From the NCBI GenBank assembly GCA_964510855.1, contig CAZEDB010000008.1, positions 8,748 to 72,747 of the forward strand: a DNA stretch of 64,000 nucleotides. The letters are read 5' to 3'. The notes under the pieces are model-generated. The model was not told where the DNA came from and did no database searches. It saw nothing but the letters and a program-made list of their open reading frames with translations. The stretch is from UBA8828 sp964510855 (GTDB lineage: Bacteria > Verrucomicrobiota > Verrucomicrobiia > Opitutales > UBA953). The stretch's first letter is position 1; each line of letters begins with the position of its first letter. Of the stretch, positions 49,855-58,850 are shown piece by piece. Made by a program: the position numbers and the translations under genes.

Positions 49855-50720
49855 CCCCGGCGACCTGCGGCAAAGAGATACTGCTGCGCCAATCCCGCCG
49901 CCGCACCGTAATGGGCATGCCCGAAACGTTCTAGTGCGGGCCGCTTCCAGCCCTCGAGGTGATAGCCCTTGATGAGGACTTTCTCAATCCAGGTATCGAC
50001 CGGAAAGGTGTCGAGTCGCCCAAAACCAAAAAGCGCTACACAGGCGGCAACCTTGGGTCCGACTCCCGGCAAGGTCGTGAGTTGCTCGAGGAGCAAGGGC
50101 GTTTCTAACTTACTAAAGTCCGCGACCCAAGTGGGGCGCTCTGTTAAAACCTTGGCGGTGCTTTGGATAAAGTTTGCCCGATAACCTAGTCCACAGGCCT
50201 TGAGTGTCGCCGCATCCGCCCGGGCGAGGGTTGTCCAATCCGGTAGGGCGTGAAAGCCTGGGCTAATTTCGGACCCGAGTTTTTCGGCCAACGCTGCAAC
50301 CATTCGGCGTATCTGGATAATTTGTTTGTTCGAACTACAAAGAAACGCGAGTAGGGCCTCGTCGGCTTCCTGTTTCAGAATTCTCAACCCCGGGAAAGAC
50401 GCCATTGCTGCCGCGAGAAATTTATCGGAACGCCAAGGGAGATGAGTCGCGATCTGGGCCTGTAAGCCTTCGGCATCAAGGTAGTTAGCAAGTGCAGGTC
50501 CGGCGTCAGGCAACCCCGCGGGCTGCTGCCATTCCAAACCGGCCGAGGTGAGTCGTAGGTGCACGACGTGTCTACCAAAGATGCCCACCCAAGCGTTGTC
50601 CTGCCGCTGCCAGCGAAAACTTTGTCCGCCGTCGAGGACTTCCGCGAGCACAGCATCGTTCATCGGCACAGCCAGCCCCAGGCCCTGCCAAGCCGTCCAC
50701 TTAACGCCCTCTCGGCTCAC
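49851..50720 (-). CDS. OGG1-type DNA glycosylase/AP lyase
   Basis: It excises oxidised purines such as 8-oxoguanine. 289 residues with the eukaryotic-style OGG1 layout: an N-terminal TBP-like domain with DGGQSFRWQ, then LLAFLCSSNKQIIQIRRMV and GLGYRANFI. The helix-hairpin-helix-GPD is LTTLPGVGPKVAACVALFGFGRLDTFPVDTW, with catalytic Lys223 and Asp242. Length and motifs are complete. The start overlaps by 4 bases (ATGA at 50717-50720) the stop of the upstream SGNH gene. No MutM- or MutY-like neighbour. Confidence 0.92.
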   Translation of the reverse strand: MSREGVKWTAWQGLGLAVPMNDAVLAEVLDGGQSFRWQRQDNAWVGIFGRHVVHLRLTSAGLEWQQPAGLPDAGPALANYLDAEGLQAQIATHLPWRSDKFLAAAMASFPGLRILKQEADEALLAFLCSSNKQIIQIRRMVAALAEKLGSEISPGFHALPDWTTLARADAATLKACGLGYRANFIQSTAKVLTERPTWVADFSKLETPLLLEQLTTLPGVGPKVAACVALFGFGRLDTFPVDTWIEKVLIKGYHLEGWKRPALERFGHAHYGAAAGLAQQYLFAAGRRG

Positions 50721-51520
50721 TTGAGCGCCTCGTGCAAATCAGCTGCCCAGATTTCGTAACCCTTGAGACTTAAGTGCAACAGGTCAGGCATGACCTCTTT
50801 TGAGAGGGTGCCGTCAGACTGAAGTAATTTGGGTGCTAAGTCGCGGACTTGAACCAGCGTGCGTTTCGCTACCGCTTTCGCCACTAATTGATTAGCGGCT
50901 TGATTATTCAAACGCATTTTGTCGTTGGGCTTTTCTCCACGCGGGAAAATTTGATACAGAATCACGGGAGTGCGAGGGAAGCGCTCCTGGATCTCATCGA
51001 GAATAGCAAGTGTGCCAGCGGCAATATCTTGCGGACTATCCATGCGATGCCCGGTGTTATTGGTGCCAATCATCACTACAAAAGCACGGGGGTTGAGGTC
51101 CTTGGGTAAGTTGCCGTTACGTAGGCGCCATAACACATTTTCTGTGCGGTCACCGCTCGTTCCGAGATTCACAACTTTGGGTAAGCCCTTAAGGAGCGCG
51201 AGATAAGGTGGCTGTTCCCAGGCGTGGGTAATGGAATCTCCGATTAAAATTAAACCACCCCCGCCTGCTTTTGCTGAAGCTTCAGCGGCAGCGGTTTGGC
51301 CCTGATGGCGTTGGAGCATGCCCTCATTCATCTTGCCATCATTGGCACGAGGATAGGCCGCGGTGGCGAGCCGGAAGGGTTGTTGAAGTTCAGCTAATTC
51401 CATGCCTAAGGTCGCAGCATGATTAGCTGCCCGCCACCATTGTAGACCTAAAGCGGCGGCAATGGCGGCAAAGGACGCAGCAAGTAGACCAAGGGCAGGG
51501 GTGAGGGGGAGGCGCGACAT
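50717..51520 (-). CDS. SGNH/GDSL hydrolase, membrane-anchored
   Basis: 267 residues with an N-terminal anchor (GLLAASFAAIAAALGLQWW). Blocks: LILIGDSITHAW (Ser96), VVNLGTSGDRTENVLWRL (Gly), VVMIGTNNTGH (GxNN in place of GxND), and PDLLHLSLKGYEIWA (DxxH as DLLH). It resembles platelet-activating-factor acetylhydrolase-like esterases of Planctomycetes and Verrucomicrobia. Substrate unknown; a carbohydrate ester is likely. Translationally coupled to the DNA glycosylase, an odd pairing with no obvious functional link. Confidence 0.85.
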   Translation of the reverse strand: MSRLPLTPALGLLAASFAAIAAALGLQWWRAANHAATLGMELAELQQPFRLATAAYPRANDGKMNEGMLQRHQGQTAAAEASAKAGGGGLILIGDSITHAWEQPPYLALLKGLPKVVNLGTSGDRTENVLWRLRNGNLPKDLNPRAFVVMIGTNNTGHRMDSPQDIAAGTLAILDEIQERFPRTPVILYQIFPRGEKPNDKMRLNNQAANQLVAKAVAKRTLVQVRDLAPKLLQSDGTLSKEVMPDLLHLSLKGYEIWAADLHEALK

Positions 51521-51674
51521 AAGTTGGAGAAAATCTAGGTTAGAGAAAAGGCAAGCAGCGAGGATTTAGCCAGTCCATCTCGGGTTAACTGGTTCAGTGC
51601 TTTGACTGCCTATCCCTTTTTAGGTTCCTTGTATTTACCCTTTCTTTTTATAACTTACGTTCTTCATCTGTCTC

Positions 51675-52556
51675 ATGCGCCTACCTTTGCTTTTTTTAGC
51701 CGCAGCTGCTTCAGCTCAAGTCGCTCCCGCAGTTGCTCCCAAGCCGTGGATTGCGATGGTCGATGCTCAGGTGGGGCGCGAAGCTAAGATCTCTCGGGCT
51801 GGCTCGCTCGAAGGTGCCTACCGTCGTAGTCGCACCGGCTTTGAACTGATTAACGAAGGACCTAATCACGCTCTCGATCTCGAGTATTACACTTACCAAC
51901 ATAAAATGTCGGGCCCACTTGCCGCCGATGAAGAGCGTGCCTACAGGGATACTGATGACTTAATTCTATCGGGTTTTGTGCAATCTGAACTCGCAAATGG
52001 AAATCACTTACAGCTCATCGGCGCCGTGGAATGGGCCGCCGCGAGCGAGCTCGACTTAGCTGATGGTTTTCGCTGGGGCTTAGGTGGTGCCTATCGCTGG
52101 AAACGAACGGGCGAGTGGGATGTTGCCCTCGGTCTCATGGTACAAGATCGCTTTGAAGCCAACCCGCTCCCCGTTCCTTATCTTCGGGCCTATTGGCATG
52201 TAGCGCCCGATCTTCGCATTGAGTTTCGCGGCACGGGTTTACAAAACGGCATTTTCGCTCGTTGGTTTGTAACTGCAGATCAGTCGACGAGTCTCGATGC
52301 CTCCGTCGCCTATGAAACGTTAACCTTCCGTTTGGCAGATAGTCTCGAGGGTCCCCGCGGCGTGGCTATCGGTGAGGTCCCTATTCGTATTGGCATCACG
52401 CAATTCTTCGAGCCCAGTGGCACCTGGTTTGCGCGCTTCGCGCTCTCCTATGATGCTTTTCACCGTCAGTCGATTCGCCGCGATAATGAAACCGTGGCTG
52501 CCTTTCAGGCCGACGGCACGGCTACCGCTACGTTCCGTATCGGCGCTCGTTTCTAG
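51675..52556 (+). CDS. Putative outer-membrane beta-barrel protein, function unknown
   Basis: 293 residues with a short signal peptide (MRLPLLFLAAAASAQ). The mature protein is a run of amphipathic strands (HLQLIGAVEWAAASELDLADGFRWGLGGAYRWKRTGEWDVALGLMVQ, then PYLRAYWHVAPDLRIEFRGTGLQNGIFARWFV) and ends ATATFRIGARF with terminal Phe. This is consistent with a 12-14-strand barrel. It resembles uncharacterised verrucomicrobial outer-membrane proteins. It is convergent with the CAP-domain gene, with 10 bases between stops. Confidence 0.7.
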   Translation: MRLPLLFLAAAASAQVAPAVAPKPWIAMVDAQVGREAKISRAGSLEGAYRRSRTGFELINEGPNHALDLEYYTYQHKMSGPLAADEERAYRDTDDLILSGFVQSELANGNHLQLIGAVEWAAASELDLADGFRWGLGGAYRWKRTGEWDVALGLMVQDRFEANPLPVPYLRAYWHVAPDLRIEFRGTGLQNGIFARWFVTADQSTSLDASVAYETLTFRLADSLEGPRGVAIGEVPIRIGITQFFEPSGTWFARFALSYDAFHRQSIRRDNETVAAFQADGTATATFRIGARF

Positions 52557-52566
52557 AACGTCTTCC

Positions 52567-53535
52567 TCAGAAGAACTCTACCGTGTAGGCGAGACGTTTG
52601 TCGGGTAGTCCTTGCACGCCTTCAATCAATACGCCGACGCGATCACCGCGTTTAAAAGAAGTTTTTGGCCGAAAAATAAGACACTGCGCCACGCCAATCA
52701 TTGAGGTGTCGAGGCGAACATCACTGAGCGGAATTTCCTTTAAACCTTTGAGGTCGGCCGGGAAGCGACGTTGGCTAGCCAAATTCAACTCATATAATTT
52801 TATCTGCGTACCCGTCACTCGATAACGCTGAGGTGAAAGGCTAACCGACCACGCCGTGTTGGGCTTGAGATAGCTTAGCGGATAAAATCCCGCCGCTGGG
52901 AAACAGATGATTGCATTACCAGCCGGCTTGCCCGCTCCATCAAAAGCCCACATCGCACTCGCCCCACCTGCGACTCCGAAACCTGTCTTGGTCATGGCGG
53001 GGTTGAGGCACCAGCGTCGGTGACCCACCCGCGCAATGTTGGAAGGGTCTGAGTCATCCATATACCCATCGACCGATCCGGTGAGTCCATCGGGGCCTGA
53101 TGTCCAAAATAGATTCGAGTTACTTGTCGCTTCATAGCCACGCCGGTAGGTGGCGTCGTCCATGCCCTTAGGTTTGGGCGGCTTGTGATCAATCGTCCCT
53201 AACTGGCGGCAGATTTCTGCGCCGAACTTACAGGTCCAACTCAACTCTTCATCGAGTTTAACATCGTGCGAAAGTCCTGCGAGGTAGCGGTAGGCATTTA
53301 GCCGGGCCAATTCGCCGCGTGCTTTGGACATTTCAGATGGGGTAGGGCGAGGGACCTTAGTCGGTTCATCTTTGCTGGTTTGGCGGGCCGGCGTGGCCGG
53401 ACTCGAGGCCCGCGCCGTGGCCTCAATGGCTTTAATCTTTCGTTCAATGTCTGCCTTCGACCGCTTAGCCGTTAGCTCTGGGGTCGGGTCCGCTACCAAG
53501 GTGGCAGCTAGGATTAACAGGGCAAAGGGTCGCAT
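52567..53535 (-). CDS. Secreted CAP-domain (SCP/PR-1-like) protein
   Basis: 322 residues from ATG 53535 with signal peptide MRPFALLILAATLVA; upstream in-frame residues are excluded. A charged, Thr/Pro-rich linker (about 20-75) precedes the CAP domain: SKARGELARLNAYRYLAGLSHDVKLDEELSWTCKFGAEIC, then TIDHKPPKPKGMDD, a SSNSNLFW-like region, DSDPSNIARVGHRRWCLNP (the GHRRW core) and TGFGVA. Two Cys could pair. CAP proteins are extracellular with diverse roles, and none can be assigned. A beta-rich C-terminal part follows. Divergent from the small basic protein gene. Confidence 0.85.
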   Translation of the reverse strand: MRPFALLILAATLVADPTPELTAKRSKADIERKIKAIEATARASSPATPARQTSKDEPTKVPRPTPSEMSKARGELARLNAYRYLAGLSHDVKLDEELSWTCKFGAEICRQLGTIDHKPPKPKGMDDATYRRGYEATSNSNLFWTSGPDGLTGSVDGYMDDSDPSNIARVGHRRWCLNPAMTKTGFGVAGGASAMWAFDGAGKPAGNAIICFPAAGFYPLSYLKPNTAWSVSLSPQRYRVTGTQIKLYELNLASQRRFPADLKGLKEIPLSDVRLDTSMIGVAQCLIFRPKTSFKRGDRVGVLIEGVQGLPDKRLAYTVEFF

Positions 53536-53650
53536 GGACCTTGTGACCTTAGTTACGAAGTGACCCCTATCTAGGCTAAAAGCGCGACCCGAACCGCTGT
53601 TTTTACCTTTCCTCCATCGGGTTGGGCGCTCAACCTCGACTCCTCTACCC

Positions 53651-53767
53651 ATGGGACAGCAATACAACAAGGTCATCAAACGCCGCCGCCGTCGCGCTTA
53701 CCTCGAGCGCGTCAAAGCACGTATCAAGTCGGCGCGTTCATCCAAAAAGAAGAGCAGCAAGAAGTGA
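53651..53767 (+). CDS. 38-residue Arg/Lys-rich small basic protein
   Basis: The reading frame ATG 53651 to TGA 53767 encodes MGQQYNKVIKRRRRRAYLER, continuing VKARIKSARSSKKKSSKK; about half the residues are Arg or Lys. The N-terminus MGQQYNKVxKRxRR is one I associate with a tiny conserved protein of Verrucomicrobia and relatives annotated only as 'small basic protein'. Its composition suggests RNA or ribosome binding, which is inference. The last codons overlap the next gene by GTGA, so translation of the downstream lipoprotein is coupled to it. Confidence 0.8.
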   Translation: MGQQYNKVIKRRRRRAYLERVKARIKSARSSKKKSSKK

Positions 53768-54285
53768 GCGCGTTTGGGCGACAAGGTCTTGGCCGTCTAA
53801 CGGCGGTCCTCGTTGTCCTGCTCCTTGCTGGCTGCCAATCCGTCCCTTTCGAGGCCGACGAGGTCCCGGGCATTGACCGAGTCGTCACGCGCTATCGTGG
53901 CGAAAAAGAAATCCATCGCCTCAGTCAAACCTGGGGCGCCCAGCCTTCAGCTGATGGCAGCGATGTGGTTATTCTCAGCGATCGCGCTTCGCGCATCGGT
54001 TATTACTTCTGGATTAATCTTGGCATCGACCCGCCCGCCGGTTCCTCAGTGCGTATTGAGTATGTGGATAAGGAAAATCTTCCGCCTACCGTTCGTAACT
54101 ACATTCTCGAGCGCAATCCAGGTGGCCTGTTCGGAGAAATCGTAGTCGGTCTAACCGGCCCTGATGCTCGTACTCCTAAGTGGCACCCCATTGCCTGGCG
54201 CGTCAGCATTATCAGCCCTGAGGGTAAAGTTTTAGCCTGCAAACGAAGCTTCCTCTGGGGTGCCCCTCGCGAACGCGCACCCTGA
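53764..54285 (+). CDS. Lipoprotein of unknown function
   Basis: 173 residues starting GTG 53764, overlapping the stop of the small basic protein. The signal GLGRLTAVLVVLLLAGC is a lipobox (LAGC). The mature part is a compact beta domain (DVVILSDRASRIGYYFWINLGI, then GSSVRIEYVDKENLPPTVRNYILE, then WHPIAWRVSIISPEGKVLACKRSFLW), resembling envelope beta-sandwich lipoproteins. No family recognised. It and the small basic protein form a two-gene unit conserved enough in design to suggest linkage. Confidence 0.75.
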   Translation: MSAFGRQGLGRLTAVLVVLLLAGCQSVPFEADEVPGIDRVVTRYRGEKEIHRLSQTWGAQPSADGSDVVILSDRASRIGYYFWINLGIDPPAGSSVRIEYVDKENLPPTVRNYILERNPGGLFGEIVVGLTGPDARTPKWHPIAWRVSIISPEGKVLACKRSFLWGAPRERAP

Positions 54286-54395
54286 GTCTTTTAGGCGTCC
54301 CATTTAGGTAGCTTTTTTTTAACTTTAGATTAACAGAAAAAGCCGAGTTTTCGGTTTGATTTGGCCTAAAAAAAGGGGAGTCTTTTATCATTCCC

Positions 54396-57300
54396 ATGAG
54401 TTCGAGTAGAGTCCTTCCCCTAGGCCTTCTATTGGCCGCTTCTTCACTTTCCGCCCAAGTCATCATTTCGGGCGCAGGTGGACTTGCTAACGAAACTTAC
54501 TCGACTGCTATCGACACGACAGGGGGCAATACACTCTCGCTTGCCTTCATGATCGACTACCTCGTGGTCGGCGGTGGCGGTGCCGGCGGCACCGCGGGCG
54601 GATCCGGAGGCGAGAATACTTGGGGTGCCGGCGGCGGTGGTGCAGGCGGCGTCCTTTCCGGATCCACTAACCTCTCTGCCACTAGTTACACCGTTTCGGT
54701 TGGCGCAGGTGGTACCGCGGCTAATTACAGCGCTGGCTCAACCACTAATGGCGGTTCCGGAACTAAGTCCGTATTCGGTTCTATCGAGGCCCTTGGTGGC
54801 GGCGGTGGCGCCGGAAGTAACAACGCCGCCAACGGCGGTGGCGTCGGTCTCAGTGGCGGCTCCGGCGGTGGTGGTGGTGGTGATGGCCTAAAAGCCGGCG
54901 GTGCTGGAACTCTCGGACAAGGTTTTGGTGGTGGCACCTCGCGCTCCTCAGCTGGTAATCGCGCTGCAGGCGGCGGCGGTGGAGGCGCCGGCGGTGTTGG
55001 CGAAATTGGTGGACCTCCTAACGGTCATAATAGCGGCGTCGGTGGAAAGGGCGGCGTAGGGGTCTCTTCCAACATCAGCGGATCTTCTGTATTTTATGGC
55101 GGCGGTGGTGGCGGTGGCGGTCGTGATACCAACGGCGGCGCAACCTCAGCTGGTGGTACTGGTGGCTCGGGCGGTGGCGGCGCCGGTTCGGGCGCAGGCG
55201 CTGCGACATCTGGCACCGACGGCCTTGGTGGCGGCGGCGGCGGGTCGGGTGCTGATGGTAAAGGCGGCGACGGCGGCGATGGCATCGTCATCGTGCGTTA
55301 CAAGGGGGCAAGCATTGGCTCTGGTACTGGTGGCACTATCGCCTCGGGCACTGGAACGTCTGCGGGTTACACGCTCCACACTTTCTCAACGGTTGGAAGT
55401 TCTTCGCTCAATCTAAGCTCTGTTAATCTCGACACGCGTCTGGGCTCGGTTGTCTCCTCCGACATCTCGGGTGCCGGCGCCCTGACCATCAACACTCAGG
55501 GTACCATTCGCTACACCGGCACCGCCACGCACACGGGCGGTACTGTTCTCAGCGATGGCTATCTCCAACTCGGTAACGGCGGCACGGGTGGGTCTCTCGG
55601 TGGTGCCATCTCTGTCGCCTCGGGCGCTTCGCTCGAGTATAATCGTAGCGGCGACGCGAATTTCAGTTCTCTCTCTGGTGCTGGCGAAATCATTAAGAAG
55701 GGTGCCAGTCGTCTTGCCATTAGCGGCTCGGGTGGTCACACGGGTAAGGTCACACTGAGCGCCGGCACGCTCGCACTCGGCGATTCTTCCGCCCTTGGTG
55801 CAGGGACCTTGGATGTCGCAGCCGGTACCACGCTGTCCTCCGACAGTTCCAATGCGCGCTCCCTTGCCCGCGATATCAACTTCCTTGGCAATGCTAGCCT
55901 CGGTAGTGCCACTGACACCGGCGTCCTCACCGTCTCGGGGGCGGTCGACCTTGGTGGCAACCGCACCCTTACCGTCGCGTCAGATGTTACCCTCTCTGGC
56001 GTCGTCTCGAATGGCCATTTGTGGAAGGCGGGTGCCGGTAAGCTTACTCTTTCTGCTGCTAACACCTATAATGGTACCACCGGTGTTCAAGTCGGCACTT
56101 TGGTAATCGATGGCTCGATCTCCTCCTCATCTTTCTATGTCGCCAGTGGAGCCACTATCCAGGTCGGATCCAGCGGGACTTCGGGTTCTCTTGGGGCTGG
56201 TCATGTGATTCTCCAGTCGAACGCTCAGCTCGTTTTTGATCGATCCGACGACATCGTCATTGGGAATGCGATTCACGGTAGCATCGACGCCAACCTTCAA
56301 ACGGGCGAGGTTGTTAAGAAGGGCGCGGGCAAGTTAACATTCACCAACCCCAGTACCTTCGGTGGGCGCTACGTTGTGCAGGAGGGTGAGGTCGTCGTCA
56401 ACCGTGGCACCTCCGAAGCGAGCAACTTTGTCTGGGCGAATATCTCAGAGGGTGCCACTTACACCGCAATCAACAATTACCCCGATAATGGAAGGTATCA
56501 TTGGGCGACCATGTCCACTTCGGGGGCTGGCCAGTTGGTGCTGAAGGGAACGAGTCGCACTAACGCTTACACGAGCGCACTCTTCCCTTCTGGCCTCACT
56601 CATACTGGTGGCACCGTAATTGATGGAGCTAGCCTCTTGCAGAATGGTATGTTGAATGCCCTCGCCCCAGGGAGCTCACTGACTATTCGCGGTGGGGGTC
56701 TTCTGGGCGGTGGTGCTTACAGCCTCGGCTCGGTTACTATCGAAGACGGTTTCTTATATCCCAGTAATCTGGGCGCAACCTCCCTAGAGGTTCATAAAGG
56801 TGAGTTCTACGGGTATCTCCTAGATGCAACCCCGCTGCTTAAGGTAGGGTCTGGTGAGTTCCGTCTTGCTTCGAATGGTTGGTACCACACGGGTACTAAC
56901 CGCATCGAGGGAGGCGTTCTTACGACGCTAACGTACAATTCGCTGGGGCAAGGTGCGACCACGGTCGCTGGCGGATCCCTTCGCTTCAGACACGGGGCTG
57001 ACTCAACGGCAGAGATGACGACGCTCGTCCTCGACGGCGGCGCAGTTGAGGTAGATGTCGCTATTAATGGGACACGTAAACTGAACGCGGAAGTCCTTGA
57101 TCTGCGCTCTGGCACGATTGAGGTCAGCCTCGTTGGTAAGGGAGTCTTGACCAAGACGACCGCGGGCACCGTTACGCTCGAGGCCGACAATAGCAGCTTC
57201 GCTGGCAACGTTACGGTCTCCGAAGGTCTCCTGCGCCTTCTCACCACTACTAGTCTCGGTACCACTTCCACAGTTCTTCTCGAGGGCGGCACTATCGAGC

Positions 57301-58403
57301 TCGCTGGTACCACCCGTGTTGGCTACTTCGAGCAAACTGGTGGATCCGTCACCGGCGGTACACTAGTCTCAAGTCTCATCCTCACTGAGAGTGGTACGCT
57401 CGGCTCAATTCTTGCCGACGATGTTGGCGGCGCCTCCGGTATCCTCAAGCGCACCTCAGGCACTACTCAAGTCACCGCAGCCAACACCTTTACTGGAGGT
57501 ATTAATATCCAGCAAGGAACCCTCCAGCTCGCCGGAGCCGGTGCCTTCAACGCCGCTTCACGCGTCATCACCTCCTCTGGCGCCAGCTTGCACCTTGGTG
57601 GTAAGTCCCAATCGCTTTCAGGCATTGAGGGTGAGGGCACCATTGAGCTTGGTACCGGCGGTGCTCTCACTGTCGCATCCAGCACTGCCGACTCAACTTT
57701 CTCGGGTGTGATTTCGGGCGATGGCACTCTCACCAAGAATGGTAGCAATAGCCTCACGTTATCCGGTTCTAATACCTACACGGGTGGCACTTCCGTACTC
57801 GGAGGTACATTGGTCGTTAATGGAAGCCTTGCTTCCAGCACGCTCGGCGTCGCCAGTGGCGCCACCCTTGGCGGCTCTGGTACGATTGTCGGCGACACTA
57901 CTATCTCGGGTACTCATACCCCGGGTAATTCGCCTGGTATCCAGAACTTTGGCAATCTGACCTATACCACGGGATCTATCCTCGTCTGGGAGCTGGCCGC
58001 TAGCACCACCTTGAATTCACCCCTCGCCTACGACCAAATCTTTGCCACCGGCACTCTGGATTTTGCTGGCGCCACCTATCTAAATCTTGTCTTCAACTGG
58101 TCGGGCGGGACGGTAGATTGGAATGACACCTTCTGGTCTGCTGATCAGTCCTGGCAGATTTTCTTCGGTAACACTATCACGGGTTTTGGGAACCTCACGC
58201 TTTCCACCAATAATTGGCAGGACATCAATGGTCTTGGATTTGATCAGGCCCTAGCTGGCGCTGCCTTCTCGCTCTCTCAGAGTGGCCAGTATATTTACCT
58301 CAATTATACTGCCGCCATCCCTGAGCCCTCGACCTACGGCCTGATTCTCGGTGGTCTCGCGCTTGCCGGCGCTGCTATCCGCCGCCGCAAGCAAGCCAAG
58401 TAA
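54396..58403 (+). CDS. Giant PEP-CTERM surface protein with glycine-rich domain and autotransporter-associated beta-strand repeats
   Basis: 1335 residues. A signal peptide (MSSSRVLPLGLLLAASSLSAQ) is followed by a very Gly-rich region, about 50-305, of GGGGAGG-type repeats. Next come many beta-helix units of the autotransporter-associated type (GSNTYTGGTSVLGGTLVVNG, AANTFTGGINIQQGTLQLAG). The end is IPEPSTYGLILGGLALAG followed by a basic RRRK cluster, the PEP-CTERM sorting signal. The exosortase/PEP-CTERM system anchors or exports such proteins in biofilm-forming Gram-negatives. No exosortase is in the window. The 110-base leader has GGGGAG 18-23 bases before the ATG, farther than a normal Shine-Dalgarno. 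Confidence 0.92.
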   Translation: MSSSRVLPLGLLLAASSLSAQVIISGAGGLANETYSTAIDTTGGNTLSLAFMIDYLVVGGGGAGGTAGGSGGENTWGAGGGGAGGVLSGSTNLSATSYTVSVGAGGTAANYSAGSTTNGGSGTKSVFGSIEALGGGGGAGSNNAANGGGVGLSGGSGGGGGGDGLKAGGAGTLGQGFGGGTSRSSAGNRAAGGGGGGAGGVGEIGGPPNGHNSGVGGKGGVGVSSNISGSSVFYGGGGGGGGRDTNGGATSAGGTGGSGGGGAGSGAGAATSGTDGLGGGGGGSGADGKGGDGGDGIVIVRYKGASIGSGTGGTIASGTGTSAGYTLHTFSTVGSSSLNLSSVNLDTRLGSVVSSDISGAGALTINTQGTIRYTGTATHTGGTVLSDGYLQLGNGGTGGSLGGAISVASGASLEYNRSGDANFSSLSGAGEIIKKGASRLAISGSGGHTGKVTLSAGTLALGDSSALGAGTLDVAAGTTLSSDSSNARSLARDINFLGNASLGSATDTGVLTVSGAVDLGGNRTLTVASDVTLSGVVSNGHLWKAGAGKLTLSAANTYNGTTGVQVGTLVIDGSISSSSFYVASGATIQVGSSGTSGSLGAGHVILQSNAQLVFDRSDDIVIGNAIHGSIDANLQTGEVVKKGAGKLTFTNPSTFGGRYVVQEGEVVVNRGTSEASNFVWANISEGATYTAINNYPDNGRYHWATMSTSGAGQLVLKGTSRTNAYTSALFPSGLTHTGGTVIDGASLLQNGMLNALAPGSSLTIRGGGLLGGGAYSLGSVTIEDGFLYPSNLGATSLEVHKGEFYGYLLDATPLLKVGSGEFRLASNGWYHTGTNRIEGGVLTTLTYNSLGQGATTVAGGSLRFRHGADSTAEMTTLVLDGGAVEVDVAINGTRKLNAEVLDLRSGTIEVSLVGKGVLTKTTAGTVTLEADNSSFAGNVTVSEGLLRLLTTTSLGTTSTVLLEGGTIELAGTTRVGYFEQTGGSVTGGTLVSSLILTESGTLGSILADDVGGASGILKRTSGTTQVTAANTFTGGINIQQGTLQLAGAGAFNAASRVITSSGASLHLGGKSQSLSGIEGEGTIELGTGGALTVASSTADSTFSGVISGDGTLTKNGSNSLTLSGSNTYTGGTSVLGGTLVVNGSLASSTLGVASGATLGGSGTIVGDTTISGTHTPGNSPGIQNFGNLTYTTGSILVWELAASTTLNSPLAYDQIFATGTLDFAGATYLNLVFNWSGGTVDWNDTFWSADQSWQIFFGNTITGFGNLTLSTNNWQDINGLGFDQALAGAAFSLSQSGQYIYLNYTAAIPEPSTYGLILGGLALAGAAIRRRKQAK

Positions 58404-58850
58404 GGCCGTACGGGCTGCTCAGCTAAGCCGCTGAATAGCTACCAATTGCTGAGCGGCTCTGCTGCGAGCGGCAAAGCTGTGCGCTGGTTAGCCCGCTAGC
58501 CAGTTACCGCAGTCAACTGCCCCTGCTTTCTACCTTTTACCTTCTACTTTCTACCACTGTATCCCCATTTTAATTTTTAATTCTTAATTTTTTAATTTCT
58601 CCGCTAACACCGAGATAAGAGATTAGGGATAAGAGATAAGAGACCGTAAGCTACCAAGCTACCGAGCTATCGAGCCAACGAGCTAACGAGCTAATGAGCT
58701 ACCGAGCTATCGAGCCAACGAGCTAACGAGCTAATTTCCCCGCAGTCACCGCAGCTACCGCAGTCACCGCAGAAATTTCTACAGAGCTAACGAGCTAATG
58801 AGCTACCGAGCTAATTCTCCCACTCCCTTATCCCTAATCCCTAATCCCCC
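58404..58850 (+). repeat. Mosaic repeat spacer R9
   Basis: In order: J element variant (58413-58500), CTTYTAC heptamers (about 58529-58553), TTAARAA in reverse (about 58568-58599), RGATWAG heptamers (about 58611-58645). GAGCTAAY octamers come next with a 39-bp exact duplication of period 40 (58657-58695, 58697-58735), then CCGCAGTCA nonamers (about 58740-58772). More octamers and reverse CTAATCC heptamers (about 58825-58850) run into the next gene. Confidence 0.82.

Noticed and set aside
54700..57700. Long antisense frames opposite the Gly-rich PEP-CTERM gene
   Set aside because: They are Pro/Ala/Ser-rich shadows of GGN and GCN codons with no start context or domain.
58657..58735. Regular GAGCTAAY array as a possible CRISPR
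   Set aside because: Units are 8 bases with no unique spacers and no cas genes in the window.
16413..58850. Mosaic spacers as insertion-sequence remnants
   Set aside because: No transposase fragments, terminal inverted repeats or target-site duplications are visible; units are tandem and very short.
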